A stretch of 64,000 nucleotides of DNA, taken from an uncultured Allomuricauda sp. Its GTDB lineage: Bacteria > Bacteroidota > Bacteroidia > Flavobacteriales > Flavobacteriaceae. A program made the position numbers and the translations under genes. Below, in pieces: positions 25,857 to 35,170 of the stretch. Location of the stretch: the NCBI RefSeq assembly GCF_947499585.1, contig NZ_CANMOO010000003.1, forward strand, positions 62,001-126,000, given 5' to 3'. Every line of letters starts with the position of its first letter. Within the stretch, counting starts at the first letter, position 1. The notes beneath the pieces were generated by a model. That model worked only from the letters and a program-made list of their open reading frames with translations, was not told the origin of the DNA and did not search any database.

Positions 25857-26333
25857 ATGCGGAAGTTTTTATTGATATCCTGTTTAGGTTTACTTGCCTC
25901 TTGCGAACTCTTTATGTCCAAGGAAGATAAGACCCAAAAAATGGTCAATGAAGAGTTGTTGTCCATTGATTGGAACGATGTTGACCAATATCCACTTTTT
26001 GAAGATTGTGATGAAACGGCAACCAAGCAAGCACAACGGGAATGTTTTCAAAGTGTAATGCTTAATCATTTTTCCAAAGCACTGGAAGGATTGCAATTTC
26101 AAGTGGATAAGGATTTGAACGATACCATGTACATAGACTTTTCAATTGATGAGCATGGATTTATATCGGTTTTAAATGTTGAGGAGAATACTGCTATCTT
26201 AAATGAGATATCAGATTTTAATGCCAAAATATCTGACCGATTGAACGATTTAACAACGGTGGCCCCTGCTTTAAAAAGAGGTATTCCAGTAGGTTTAAAG
26301 TTTAGACTTCCCATAGTATTAAACACCAATTAA
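25857..26333 (+). CDS. TonB C-terminal-like lipoprotein
   Basis: A 158-aa protein with lipoprotein signal MRKFLLISCLGLLASC16. Its body resembles the outer part of the preceding M56-TonB protein: YPLFEDCDE...ECFQSVMLNHF here against VPIFRGCEGATDTRSCF, each with a spaced Cys pair and an amphipathic helix. The end (GIPVGLKFRLPIVL) matches the last strands of a TonB C-terminal fold. It therefore looks like a free-standing copy of that sensor domain, possibly a partner or decoy; this is inference. It lies behind the terminator at 25757 and 4 bases before ruvC. Confidence 0.68.
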   Translation: MRKFLLISCLGLLASCELFMSKEDKTQKMVNEELLSIDWNDVDQYPLFEDCDETATKQAQRECFQSVMLNHFSKALEGLQFQVDKDLNDTMYIDFSIDEHGFISVLNVEENTAILNEISDFNAKISDRLNDLTTVAPALKRGIPVGLKFRLPIVLNTN

Positions 26334-26337
26334 AAAC

Positions 26338-26895
26338 TTGGCAACAGAAAAAATCATTTTAGGGATTGACCCAGGCACATCGGTCATGGGTTTCGGAATC
26401 ATCAAGGTGATTAATAAGCAGATGCATTTTGTTCAAATGAACGAGTTGATGCTAAAAAAATACGATGACCCCTATACCAAGCTTAAATTGATTTTTGAAC
26501 GTACCCTGGAGTTGATAGATACCTTTCACCCAGATGAGATTGCCATTGAAGCTCCTTTTTATGGCAAGAATGTTCAATCCATGCTCAAACTCGGTCGGGC
26601 CCAAGGTGTTGCTATGGCTGCTGGACTCTCTAGGCAAGTTCCCATAACAGAATACATGCCCAAAAAAATTAAAATGGCCATAACGGGTAATGGAAATGCT
26701 AGTAAAGAGCAAGTGGCAAAAATGCTTCAAAGTATGTTGAAGCTGAAAACTCTGCCCAAAAACTTGGATAGCACAGATGGGCTCGCTGCCGCAGTATGCC
26801 ATTTTTATAATGAAGGTCGCGTTGAGGTTGGAAAACACTACACCGGATGGGATGCTTTTGTAAAACAAAACCCGAGCAAGTTGAAATCTAAATGA
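26338..26895 (+). CDS. ruvC: Crossover junction endodeoxyribonuclease RuvC
   Basis: A 185-aa Holliday-junction resolvase. Asp11 (GIDPGTSVMGFG), Glu in IAIEAPFYGKN and the late Asp in DSTDGLAAA are the metal-binding acidic residues. The start codon is a TTG at 26338; no ATG precedes the essential Asp motif, so this rare start is well supported. It overlaps hemW by 4 bases. No ruvA or ruvB in the window. Confidence 0.95.
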   Translation: MATEKIILGIDPGTSVMGFGIIKVINKQMHFVQMNELMLKKYDDPYTKLKLIFERTLELIDTFHPDEIAIEAPFYGKNVQSMLKLGRAQGVAMAAGLSRQVPITEYMPKKIKMAITGNGNASKEQVAKMLQSMLKLKTLPKNLDSTDGLAAAVCHFYNEGRVEVGKHYTGWDAFVKQNPSKLKSK

Positions 26896-28028
26896 GCGGA
26901 ATCTATATCCATATTCCATTTTGTAAACAAGCTTGCCATTATTGTGATTTTCATTTTTCTACTCAAATGGGAAAGAAAGAAGTCATGTTGCTAGCAATCA
27001 AAAAGGAAATTGAACTCCGAAAAGATGAGTTTGAAAATCATAAGGTAGAAACCATATATTTTGGAGGTGGAACACCATCTGTTTTGACTACCGCTGAAAT
27101 AGAAATTTTGGTAAAAACTGTCCAAGAAAATTACAAGGTTGTTGAAAACCCAGAAGTTACTTTAGAAGCCAACCCTGATGATTTAACGGATGATAAAATC
27201 ATTGAGCTATCCAATAGCCCTATTAATCGTCTTAGTATAGGCATCCAATCTTTTTTTGATGAAGATTTAAAGTTGATGAACCGTGCGCATTCATCTGATG
27301 AAGCAGTTAATTCATTGTCAATGGCAACTCAGTACTTTGATAATATTTCAATCGATTTAATTTACGGAATTCCAGGTATGGATAACAATAGGTGGAAAGC
27401 TAATATTGAAAGAGCACTTTCTTTTGAACTCCCTCATATCTCTAGTTATGCCTTAACCGTTGAACCAAAAACGGCACTTAAAAAGTTTATAGAAAAAGGA
27501 ATCGTGGCCAATGTGGATGACGAACAGGCACAGGTACAGTTTAATATATTAGTGGATGTTTTGGAGAAAAATGACTTTGTGAATTATGAGATTTCCAACT
27601 TTGGAAAGCAAGGGTATTTTTCAAAAAACAATACTTCGTATTGGCAGGGAAAAAAATATATTGGTATTGGTCCCTCAGCTCACTCTTTTGATGGGCAAAA
27701 TAGGAGTTGGAACATTAGGAACAACCCAAAATATATAAAGGCTTTAGAAGGAGAGGTACTATCCAAGGAGACAGAGACCTTGTCCAAAACAGATAGATAT
27801 AATGAGTACGTGATGACCGGGTTGAGAACTATTTGGGGTGTTTCTCTAGAAAAAATCAAGCACGATTTTGGACAGACGTATCTTGATTATTTAAATAAAC
27901 AAACCAAAAAATACTTGGAGACGCATCTGCTTTTTGTGGATAATGGAAAATTGTTGGCAACCAAAAAGGGAAAGTTTCTGGTCGATGGAATTGCATCGGA
28001 CCTTTTTATGATTAATTTGGAATCATGA
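26892..28028 (+). CDS. hemW: Radical SAM heme chaperone HemW
   Basis: A 378-aa radical SAM protein. C11-x3-C15-x2-C18 (CKQACHYCDF) binds the 4Fe-4S cluster, the next residue is Phe as in HemW, and GGGTPS and IGIQSF follow. HemW inserts heme into target proteins; older annotations call it oxygen-independent coproporphyrinogen oxidase, which has a different N-terminus. It overlaps ruvC and the following cyclase gene by 4 bases each. Confidence 0.93.
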   Translation: MSGIYIHIPFCKQACHYCDFHFSTQMGKKEVMLLAIKKEIELRKDEFENHKVETIYFGGGTPSVLTTAEIEILVKTVQENYKVVENPEVTLEANPDDLTDDKIIELSNSPINRLSIGIQSFFDEDLKLMNRAHSSDEAVNSLSMATQYFDNISIDLIYGIPGMDNNRWKANIERALSFELPHISSYALTVEPKTALKKFIEKGIVANVDDEQAQVQFNILVDVLEKNDFVNYEISNFGKQGYFSKNNTSYWQGKKYIGIGPSAHSFDGQNRSWNIRNNPKYIKALEGEVLSKETETLSKTDRYNEYVMTGLRTIWGVSLEKIKHDFGQTYLDYLNKQTKKYLETHLLFVDNGKLLATKKGKFLVDGIASDLFMINLES

Positions 28029-28774
28029 TTGCTAGCATTAAATACAATTCCAAGAATTATAAAATAGATTTATCTAATCCACTGGATATCTCCATTTCGC
28101 TTCAAGATGGCAGTGAAAATGTAAATGCGTGGTACTTGGACCCACCTAAAATTGAACCGCATAAGGAGGGCGATTTCGTAGGGAAAGTTTCTGAAGGGGC
28201 ATCTACCAACTTTAACGACATTTGGTTCAATCCGCATTCTCATGTGACGCATACAGAATGTTTGGGTCATATTACTGAGGCGTTTTACTCCGTAAATCAA
28301 GAACTAAAACAATTCTTTTTTTTAGCTGAAGTGATAACTGTTGCCCCAGAAAAATCTGGAGAAGATTTTGTGATATCGGAAAAGCAATTAAAATATGCTT
28401 TAGGAAATAAAAAACGGGAGGCATTGATCATTAGGACCATTCCGAACCTTGAAAACAAGAAGTCGATGAAGTATTCCAATGAAAACCCACCTTACCTGTT
28501 AGAGGCGGCGGCTAGTTATTTGGTTGATAAGGGGATATCACACTTACTAACTGATCTTCCTTCTGTGGATAAAGAAAAAGACGGCGGTGCTCTTTTGGCA
28601 CATAATGCCTTTTGGAGGATGAATGGTGAACCAAGGTTAAATGCTACAATTACAGAGTTTATCTATGTAGGGAATGAGATAGAAGATGGTTGCTATTTTT
28701 TAAACCTCCATGTTGCTCCTTTTGAAAATGATGCCAGTCCAAGTAGGCCAGTGCTATATAAAATTGAAAATTGA
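28025..28774 (+). CDS. Cyclase family protein (kynurenine formamidase-like)
   Basis: A 249-aa metal-dependent hydrolase of the cyclase/KynB family. NPHSHVTHTECLGHI contains the spaced histidines of the family's zinc site (H-x3-H with a later His). Relatives hydrolyse N-formylkynurenine or similar amides; the substrate here is not evident and no tryptophan genes are nearby. It overlaps hemW by 4 bases and touches the next gene (tgATG). Confidence 0.82.
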   Translation: MIASIKYNSKNYKIDLSNPLDISISLQDGSENVNAWYLDPPKIEPHKEGDFVGKVSEGASTNFNDIWFNPHSHVTHTECLGHITEAFYSVNQELKQFFFLAEVITVAPEKSGEDFVISEKQLKYALGNKKREALIIRTIPNLENKKSMKYSNENPPYLLEAAASYLVDKGISHLLTDLPSVDKEKDGGALLAHNAFWRMNGEPRLNATITEFIYVGNEIEDGCYFLNLHVAPFENDASPSRPVLYKIEN

Positions 28775-29136
28775 TGAAAAGTGCCCTAAAATTGGAAGAG
28801 TTGATGCTATTGATCTTTGGGTTCTTTCTTTTTATGAAAATGGATTTGTCTTGGTGGTGGTTTTTTGTATTGTTGTTAGTGCCAGATATTGGAATGCTAG
28901 GGTATTTGGCAGGTAATAGAGTAGGAGCGTTCATATATAATGTGTTTCACCATAGAGGTATTGCCATTTTGCTATATTTAATTGGGATTAGTTATTTGAA
29001 CCTGCAGATTTTTGAACTTATGGGAATCATAATTTTTTCCCACGCAGCTATGGATAGATTTTTTGGCTATGGCCTCAAATATGAAAAAGGATTTAAATTT
29101 ACCCATTTGGGAGAAATAGGAAAGAAGCATGGATAG
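28774..29136 (+). CDS. DUF4260 membrane protein
   Basis: A 120-aa protein starting at ATG 28774 (MKSALKLEELMLLIFGFFLF), one base inside the cyclase stop. Four hydrophobic helices and the motif LLVPDIGMLGYLAGNRVGA mark DUF4260. Family function is unknown. It overlaps the DUF4230 gene by 8 bases. Confidence 0.88.
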   Translation: MKSALKLEELMLLIFGFFLFMKMDLSWWWFFVLLLVPDIGMLGYLAGNRVGAFIYNVFHHRGIAILLYLIGISYLNLQIFELMGIIIFSHAAMDRFFGYGLKYEKGFKFTHLGEIGKKHG

Positions 29137-29752
29137 TATTTTAGAAGCTTTTTTGGGTCTTATTCTAGGGGCAATACTAATGTATTGGCTATTCTCCTTG
29201 TTCCGAAGAAAAAAAAATAAAGAACTCACCAAACAGCAGTCCACGGTCTTATTGGACAAAATCCAAAGCGTATGTAAATTGATTTCTGTAGAAGGGGATT
29301 TTGCAGAGATTTACCACTATGAAAACATTAAAGAAGGCTTTATGAGTCTTCTAAGCAGTAAGAAAAAGGCCTTGATTGTAGTAAAGGCAAAAGCACATAT
29401 TGGATACGACCTAAAGAAATTGAATTTAAAGGCAGATAATGAAAATAAGCGGATTATACTCGCAGACTTTCCAGAACCAGAAATTTTATCCATTGAACCT
29501 GACCTTCAGTTTTATGATATTAAAAATGGACTCTTCAATAGCTTTTCACCAGATGATTTAACTAAGCTGAACTTGGAGGCTAAAGATCATATCAAACAAA
29601 AAATACCAGAAAGTGGTTTAATGGTCACGGCAAGGAAAGAAGCTTTGCAAGCTGTATTGCTAGTTGAGAAAATTGTTGAGACCATAGGATGGACTCTAGA
29701 TTACTCAGCATTAGAAATTACGAATAGAGAAAAAAATATTTTGGAAGAATAA
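29129..29752 (+). CDS. DUF4230 domain protein
   Basis: A 207-aa protein with an N-terminal membrane anchor (residues about 5-24, EAFLGLILGAILMYWLFSLF), a basic stop and a soluble DUF4230 domain (VCKLISVEGDFAEIYHYE; ALIVVKAKAHIGYDL). Found across Bacteroidetes and Firmicutes; function unknown. The domain probably faces the periplasm or cytoplasm depending on signal use, which cannot be decided here. It overlaps the previous gene by 8 bases. Confidence 0.88.
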   Translation: MDSILEAFLGLILGAILMYWLFSLFRRKKNKELTKQQSTVLLDKIQSVCKLISVEGDFAEIYHYENIKEGFMSLLSSKKKALIVVKAKAHIGYDLKKLNLKADNENKRIILADFPEPEILSIEPDLQFYDIKNGLFNSFSPDDLTKLNLEAKDHIKQKIPESGLMVTARKEALQAVLLVEKIVETIGWTLDYSALEITNREKNILEE

Positions 29753-29758
29753 ATAATT

Positions 29759-30157
29759 ATGAAAACGGGAATTTTAACTTTACTATTGATTGGCTTTGTA
29801 ACTGCCACTAGTTTTGCACAAACTAAAGACACTATGAAAACCTTTGATTCGACCTTTGCGCATACCGTATATTTTTGGTTTAAAAACCCTGATAATAGTG
29901 CGTACAAAACAAAATTTGAAACTTCTTTGAAAACCTTTCTTAAGAACTCCAAATATGCAAAAACCAATTTTATAGGTACACCGCCAAAATCTAGCAGGGA
30001 TGTTGTTGATGGGTCATTCACCTATTCATTAATAGTAACGTTTGAGTCTGCGGAAGCACAAGAGGGATATCAAAAAGAAGAAGCTCATTTAATCTTTATT
30101 GAAGAATGCAAGCATCTTTGGGAAAAGGTAATAGTTTATGATTCCAACGGAATATAA
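29759..30157 (+). CDS. Dabb (stress-responsive A/B barrel) domain protein, secreted
   Basis: A 132-aa protein with a cleavable signal (MKTGILTLLLIGFVTATSFAQ) followed by a ferredoxin-like Dabb domain: FAHTVYFWFKNPDN, then YSLIVTFESAEAQEGYQKEEAH. Dabb domains dimerise and occur in stress or polyketide-cyclase contexts, but no specific function is known. It is close behind the DUF4230 gene and 2 bases before the next. Confidence 0.85.
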   Translation: MKTGILTLLLIGFVTATSFAQTKDTMKTFDSTFAHTVYFWFKNPDNSAYKTKFETSLKTFLKNSKYAKTNFIGTPPKSSRDVVDGSFTYSLIVTFESAEAQEGYQKEEAHLIFIEECKHLWEKVIVYDSNGI

Positions 30158-30159
30158 AA

Positions 30160-30516
30160 ATGAACGTTGAAGAGCTAAGAAATTTTTGCGTTGATAAAAA
30201 AGGTGTGACAGAAGAATTCCCTTTTGATGAGCACACTTTGGTATTTAAGGTAATGGGTAAAATGTTTGCTTTGTTGCCCTTGGAAAGAATACCTTCTCAA
30301 TGTAACCTAAAGTGTGACCCAGAGCGAGCAATAGTGTTAAGAGAGGAGTATGATGGAGATATTACACCTGGCTATCATATGAGCAAAAAGCATTGGAATA
30401 CACTGTTTTTGGAAAACCTTCCGCCAAACCTAACCAGAGAACTAGTGAATCATTCTTATGATTTAGTGGTTTCTGGTTTAACTAAGAAACTAAAAGAGCA
30501 ACTGGATTCACTTTAG
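30160..30516 (+). CDS. MmcQ/YjbR family protein
   Basis: A 118-aa protein of the MmcQ/YjbR (DUF419) family: VTEEFPFDEHTLVFKVMGKMFALL and LREEYDGDITPGYHMSKKHWNTL are typical. The fold resembles a DNA-binding CyaY-like domain but no function is established. It is the last gene of the close-packed run from ruvC and ends before a 135-base gap in which I see no clear promoter or terminator. Confidence 0.9.
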   Translation: MNVEELRNFCVDKKGVTEEFPFDEHTLVFKVMGKMFALLPLERIPSQCNLKCDPERAIVLREEYDGDITPGYHMSKKHWNTLFLENLPPNLTRELVNHSYDLVVSGLTKKLKEQLDSL

Positions 30517-30651
30517 AGGTAACCTAATAAAAATTATTGATATTTAACCGAAACATTTCTACCATTCGTCGATAGTTCTTTTTTGTTTAACTAAATTGTA
30601 GTCCTTTTCTTAAAGTGTTTTAAGACTTTTGTATACTAAATCCAAAGCGTC

Positions 30652-31050
30652 ATGAATGTTCTGTTTATAGAAGATGATATGATAGAAACTATGAAATTGC
30701 AACGAGCTATTTCTAAGTTTCAGTCCAAACATAAGATTACCGAAGCTAAAAATGGAGAAGAAGCTATGGAATTCTTGAAAGGAGGAAACTTGCCTGATAT
30801 TATCCTTCTAGATTTAAATATGCCACGAATGAGTGGTATTGAATTCCTTTCTATTTTAAAGGCGGATGATAGACTTAAGTATTTGCCTACCATTATTTTG
30901 ACCACATCGGAAAATCGCGTTGATTTATTAAAATGCTTTGAGATTGGAATCGCTGGATATATCATAAAGCCCTTAAAATATGAAGATTACGAGTCTAAAC
31001 TAAAGAAAGTTTTTGACTATTGGGAGGTTAGTGAGCTAGTTAAAGCCTAA
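30652..31050 (+). CDS. Stand-alone receiver-domain response regulator
   Basis: A 132-aa CheY-like protein with all receiver residues: acidic pair D8-D9, phospho-acceptor D54 (LLDLNMP) and Lys106 (YIIKPL). No output domain is present, so it acts by protein contact or as a phosphate shuttle. It lies first in the signalling cluster, 78 bases before the H-NOX gene. The TSENRVDLLKCFEIGIAGY segment is typical of Rcp1-type receivers, which pair with PAS kinases, in keeping with the kinase two genes downstream. Confidence 0.93.
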   Translation: MNVLFIEDDMIETMKLQRAISKFQSKHKITEAKNGEEAMEFLKGGNLPDIILLDLNMPRMSGIEFLSILKADDRLKYLPTIILTTSENRVDLLKCFEIGIAGYIIKPLKYEDYESKLKKVFDYWEVSELVKA

Positions 31051-31128
31051 CAAAATTCTTTATTTCACAACATTCTTTTTTTAAATAGGTAGTACAATTC
31101 CTACTTTTAAATCATAATATTCTTTATT

Positions 31129-31671
31129 ATGAAAGGAATTGTTTTTACTGAGTTTATGGAAATGGTCGAGTCTATTTATGGACTAGAGACTGTTGATTCC
31201 TTATTGGAAAACTGTGACCTTCATTCTGGAGGTGCATATACTTCTGTAGGCACTTATGACTTTAACGAGATGGTGAGTTTGATTTCTGAACTCAGCGAAA
31301 AAAAGAGTGTTTCCCAAGAAGATTTATTGTATTCTTTTGGGCATCATTTGTTTGTAGGGCTTGTAGATGCCCATCCAGAAGTAGTTTCAAGTTATAGAAC
31401 ACCTATTGGCCTTCTTCACTGTATTGAAGATCATATTCACATACATGTAAAGAAACTCTACCCCGATGCGGAACTCCCTCAATTTAAAATACTTTCAAAA
31501 ACGGATAATTCACTTGAAATGATCTATAGCTCTTCAAGAGGGCTCTATGCTTTAGCGCACGGGCTTATAGTAAAGACGTTTGAACACTTTGGAAAGTTGG
31601 CAAAAGTAGAATATAAACTATTGAATGAAAACGGAACAGAAGTCAAGTTTACTATCCTCCAAAATGGATAG
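31129..31671 (+). CDS. H-NOX heme-binding gas sensor
   Basis: A 180-aa H-NOX domain. His104 (EDHIHIHVKKLYPDAELP) is the probable proximal heme ligand, six residues before LYP as in nitric-oxide-binding H-NOX proteins, and Y133-S-S-S-R137 is the heme-propionate motif Y-x-S-x-R. Such proteins bind NO and sometimes CO, and change the activity of a neighbouring kinase or cyclase. Its stop overlaps the kinase start by 8 bases, so the kinase is the likely partner. AAGTAGGA-like sequence (TTCCTACTTTT, 31098-31108) lies about 20 bases upstream. Confidence 0.95.
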   Translation: MKGIVFTEFMEMVESIYGLETVDSLLENCDLHSGGAYTSVGTYDFNEMVSLISELSEKKSVSQEDLLYSFGHHLFVGLVDAHPEVVSSYRTPIGLLHCIEDHIHIHVKKLYPDAELPQFKILSKTDNSLEMIYSSSRGLYALAHGLIVKTFEHFGKLAKVEYKLLNENGTEVKFTILQNG

Positions 31672-34030
31672 TAACGAAATTCCCATATTAAAAAGAGCTT
31701 TGTTACGGGAGAAAAAGGCCCGTAAGACAGCGGAGAGTTTGCTGGAAAACAAAGCAAAGGAACTCTATGATGCCTCTTTGCACCTTAAAGAAGCAAATGG
31801 ACGCCTAGAAACCTTATTGAATGATGGTGGAACTGCTATAGACAATGCTTTCGTTAACATTATTGATCCTTATGTGGTCATGGATTTGATGTCTAACGTT
31901 ATCAATATGAATACCTCTGCAAAAGAGTTTTTGGGGTATGATCATACAAAGGAAAAAATCTGTCTTTCAGATATAGTACATCCAGATTATTTGGAATACA
32001 CTGCAGAATCGTTTCAAACTTTACTGCAAGTAGGAGTTCTAAAAAACTATTCCGCAAAAATTATCACAAAAAATCAAGAAGAGAAGTATGTAAATATAAA
32101 TGCAAGTCTCATTTATAATGAAAGTGGAAGTCCCATAGCTGCACAAGGAGTGATAAGGGATATTACACAGGAGATTGAGGTAAAACAACTTTTAGAGAAA
32201 CAAAAAAAGCAGCAAGACATCATTGTGGAGAATTCCTCCTTGGGAATTTTGTTGATTGTGAAGGATAAAATAATAAAGGCCAATAAGTCCTTTATTGAGT
32301 TATTAGGGTACTCAGAAGTTGAGCTTAAAAAATTATCGTTGGATGAGATTTCCTCTTTAGAGGATAGCAATTTGTATGATAACCTCTTGCAAAAGAGTCT
32401 AGAAAATGACACAAAGAAATTCTCTATAATTCGCAAATTTCGCAAAAAGAATGGTGATACCCTATATGGAAAAACATCCATGAGTTCACTCTTAGATGGA
32501 AAAGGGGATGTGGAATATAATGTGGCAATGATAGAGGACATTACTCAAGAAAAAATTTCTGAAGAAAAACTAAGGGCATCAGAAGAACGGATGACGGACT
32601 TGATCAAGAATCTTCAGACTGGTATTTTGTTAGAAGATCAAGAAAGAAAGATTGTCTTGGCCAATCAAAAATTTTGCGACCTTTTTGGGATTGCTGTTTC
32701 TCCAGATGCACTTATAGGAATAAATAGCGAACAATCTACACACAAGTATAAAAACATGTTCTTAGAACCAGATGTGGCTTTAGGAAGGATAGACCATGTT
32801 ATTGATCAAAAAGAAGTGGTTACGGCAGATGAAATGGAACTTCTGGATGGCAGAACATTTGAGCGAGACTATATTCCTTTGTTCAGCAATGGAGAGTACC
32901 AAGGTCATCTATGGAGTTATAGTGATGTGACTTTACGAAAGAACTACCGAAAGAATTTGGAAATTCAAAAGGAAAAGTACGGAAGCATTATTGCTAACAT
33001 GAACCTTGGTCTTGTTGAGGTTGGCAGCGATGGCAATATTTTAATGATCAACCAAAGTTTTAGCGATATGGTAGGGTATTCTGCCAATGAGTTAATCGGA
33101 AAAAATGTTTATGAAGCCATTCCAATTATTAGTGATGAAACAGATGATCTAAAGCAACAACACCAGAAGGAAGAAGAAGGGATTTCGGATTCTTATGAGG
33201 TAGCCGTAAAAATTGCCAATGGAGAAAAGCGATTTTGGTTGGTCAGTGGCGCTCCAAGATTTGATGATGCCGGAAATGTGATAGGATCCATAGGAATTCA
33301 TTTGGATATTACTTCTCAGAAACACCTAGAACTTCAAAAAGAAAACCTTTTAAGGGAACTTGAAACAAGTAATAAAGGTTTGCAAGAATATGCACATATA
33401 GTTTCTCATGATTTAAAATCACCGTTAAGAAGTGTAAGTGCTTTGGCCACTTGGCTTTATGATGATTATAAAGATTCTTTGGATGAAAATGGTCTTTATA
33501 ATTTGAAGATGATGCAGGAGAAAATTGAGGGAATGGACAAATTAATTAGTGGAATTTTAAAATATTCCACAGTTAATAATGATGTTTTAGATCATACGGA
33601 AGTCGACGTAAATGAGGTAATTCATGAAATTAAAGAAATCATTTATATCCCTGAGAATGTTACAATAAAAACCAAAAAGAAATTACCACTTATAAAGGCC
33701 GATAAAACCAAAATCCATCAATTGTTCCAAAACTTTTTGAGCAATGCAGTTGTAAATATTGATAAGCCAGATGGATTGGTAGAGATAGATTATAAAGAGC
33801 GCTCCACACATTGGGAGTTTAGCGTAAAAGATAATGGAGTGGGAATACCAAAGGAGTATCATGAAAAAATCTTCCAGATTTTTCAATCTATTGGAAACAA
33901 TGAACGTTCAACGGGAATTGGACTTTCAATAGTTAAAAAGATTATTGATAGATATGAGGGCAAAGTCTGGTTAGAAAGTCAAATAGGAGTAGGAACAACA
34001 TTCTACTTTTCACTTAAGAAAGATTCTTAA
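31664..34030 (+). CDS. Soluble histidine kinase with four PAS domains, H-NOX partner
   Basis: A 788-aa kinase from the ATG at 31664. A coiled coil (about 10-55) is followed by four PAS domains (roughly 65-185, 190-305, 310-425 and 430-560), a HisKA domain with His582 (YAHIVSHDLKSP) and an ATP-binding domain (DNGVGIP, STGIGLSIVKK). No membrane segment, so it is cytoplasmic. It overlaps the H-NOX gene and is thus the expected target of NO-H-NOX. It has no receiver, so phosphate must go to the separate receivers, Hpt or LytTR protein nearby. Which PAS domains bind a ligand is unknown. Confidence 0.93.
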   Translation: MDSNEIPILKRALLREKKARKTAESLLENKAKELYDASLHLKEANGRLETLLNDGGTAIDNAFVNIIDPYVVMDLMSNVINMNTSAKEFLGYDHTKEKICLSDIVHPDYLEYTAESFQTLLQVGVLKNYSAKIITKNQEEKYVNINASLIYNESGSPIAAQGVIRDITQEIEVKQLLEKQKKQQDIIVENSSLGILLIVKDKIIKANKSFIELLGYSEVELKKLSLDEISSLEDSNLYDNLLQKSLENDTKKFSIIRKFRKKNGDTLYGKTSMSSLLDGKGDVEYNVAMIEDITQEKISEEKLRASEERMTDLIKNLQTGILLEDQERKIVLANQKFCDLFGIAVSPDALIGINSEQSTHKYKNMFLEPDVALGRIDHVIDQKEVVTADEMELLDGRTFERDYIPLFSNGEYQGHLWSYSDVTLRKNYRKNLEIQKEKYGSIIANMNLGLVEVGSDGNILMINQSFSDMVGYSANELIGKNVYEAIPIISDETDDLKQQHQKEEEGISDSYEVAVKIANGEKRFWLVSGAPRFDDAGNVIGSIGIHLDITSQKHLELQKENLLRELETSNKGLQEYAHIVSHDLKSPLRSVSALATWLYDDYKDSLDENGLYNLKMMQEKIEGMDKLISGILKYSTVNNDVLDHTEVDVNEVIHEIKEIIYIPENVTIKTKKKLPLIKADKTKIHQLFQNFLSNAVVNIDKPDGLVEIDYKERSTHWEFSVKDNGVGIPKEYHEKIFQIFQSIGNNERSTGIGLSIVKKIIDRYEGKVWLESQIGVGTTFYFSLKKDS

Positions 34031-34042
34031 AAACAGAAAATA

Positions 34043-35170
34043 ATGAAGATAAATCAAGCAAAACGATTAAAAGGGGGGGTATGGGAGTTTGCTCAAAATG
34101 AACCTTTAAAAGAGCCATTGGTACTAATTTTTGGAGATAGATATTTATTGGAATCCAAAGATTTGTTCAATGAAGTAAAGGAACTCTATCCCAAAGGGCA
34201 TCTTGTTTTTGGGTCCACTTCCGGAGAGATTATGGAAACTAATGTATATGAAGAAAGCATAACATTAACAGCTATAGAGTTTGAAAAAACCCGCTTTAAT
34301 ATAGTAAGTGAAAACGTTTCAAACCATGGGGATATTGAAAAATTGGGCTTGGCTATTTCAAATAGATTTGACCAAGAACAGCTTAAGCACATGTTCATTG
34401 TTTCCGATGGAAGTTTTGTAAATGGAAGCGGTTTAATTGAAGGTTTGGAATCTGTAGAAGGGTTTAATGCCTCCATTACCGGAGGATTATGTGGTGATGG
34501 TGCCCGGTTTGAAAAAACATTGACTTCTTACAATGAAAACCCAAAGCAAGGTGAAGTAGTGGCCATCGGTTTTTATGGCGGAGACTTTGAAGTTTCTTAT
34601 GCAAATTTTGGAGGATGGACACCATTTGGCCCAGAGAGAACTATTACCAAATCTGAAGGAAATGTACTTTTTGAGATTGATGGAAAACCAGCACTGGATC
34701 TATATAAAATGTATTTAGGAGATAAGGCCGATGAGCTACCAAAAGCAGCCCTCTTGTATCCATTGACTGTTCAACAGAATGATGAATCCGAACCATTGGT
34801 GCGCACTATTCTTAATATAGACGAAGCAGAAAATTCAATGATTTTGGCTGGTGATGTGCCAATGAACGCTAAAGTGCAATTGATGATGTCCACTGTAGAT
34901 GATATTGCTGAAGGTGCTTCTAATGCTGCAGTGTTGGCCATGAGGGATAGGAAGAATAAACCAGAATTGGCCATATTGGTAAGTTGCGTAGGTCGGAAGT
35001 TAGTGTTGGACCAACGAACTGAAGATGAAATTGAAGAGGTGGCCGAAATTATAGGAGACCAGGCAAAAATTACAGGGTTTTACTCCTATGGGGAGATGGC
35101 GCCATTTGCAGGAAAAAACGAGTGCCAATTGCACAACCAAACCATGACCCTAACATTACTGAGCGAATAA
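34043..35170 (+). CDS. FIST domain sensor protein
   Basis: A 375-aa protein made of FIST N (to about 215; VFGSTSGEIMETNVYEES, GGLCGDGARF) and FIST C (about 225-365; YKMYLGDKADELPKAALLYPL) domains with no other output. FIST is a proposed small-ligand sensor found with kinases, receivers and chemotaxis proteins. It lies 12 bases after the PAS kinase and ends directly before the second kinase start, so it probably gates one or both kinases. The related FIST protein NosP has been described as a heme NO sensor in other bacteria; whether this one binds heme is not visible. Confidence 0.9.
   Translation: MKINQAKRLKGGVWEFAQNEPLKEPLVLIFGDRYLLESKDLFNEVKELYPKGHLVFGSTSGEIMETNVYEESITLTAIEFEKTRFNIVSENVSNHGDIEKLGLAISNRFDQEQLKHMFIVSDGSFVNGSGLIEGLESVEGFNASITGGLCGDGARFEKTLTSYNENPKQGEVVAIGFYGGDFEVSYANFGGWTPFGPERTITKSEGNVLFEIDGKPALDLYKMYLGDKADELPKAALLYPLTVQQNDESEPLVRTILNIDEAENSMILAGDVPMNAKVQLMMSTVDDIAEGASNAAVLAMRDRKNKPELAILVSCVGRKLVLDQRTEDEIEEVAEIIGDQAKITGFYSYGEMAPFAGKNECQLHNQTMTLTLLSE

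Noticed and set aside
26892..28028. Oxygen-independent coproporphyrinogen III oxidase HemN
   Set aside because: Length, N-terminal CKQACHYCDF and the missing HemN extension fit HemW.
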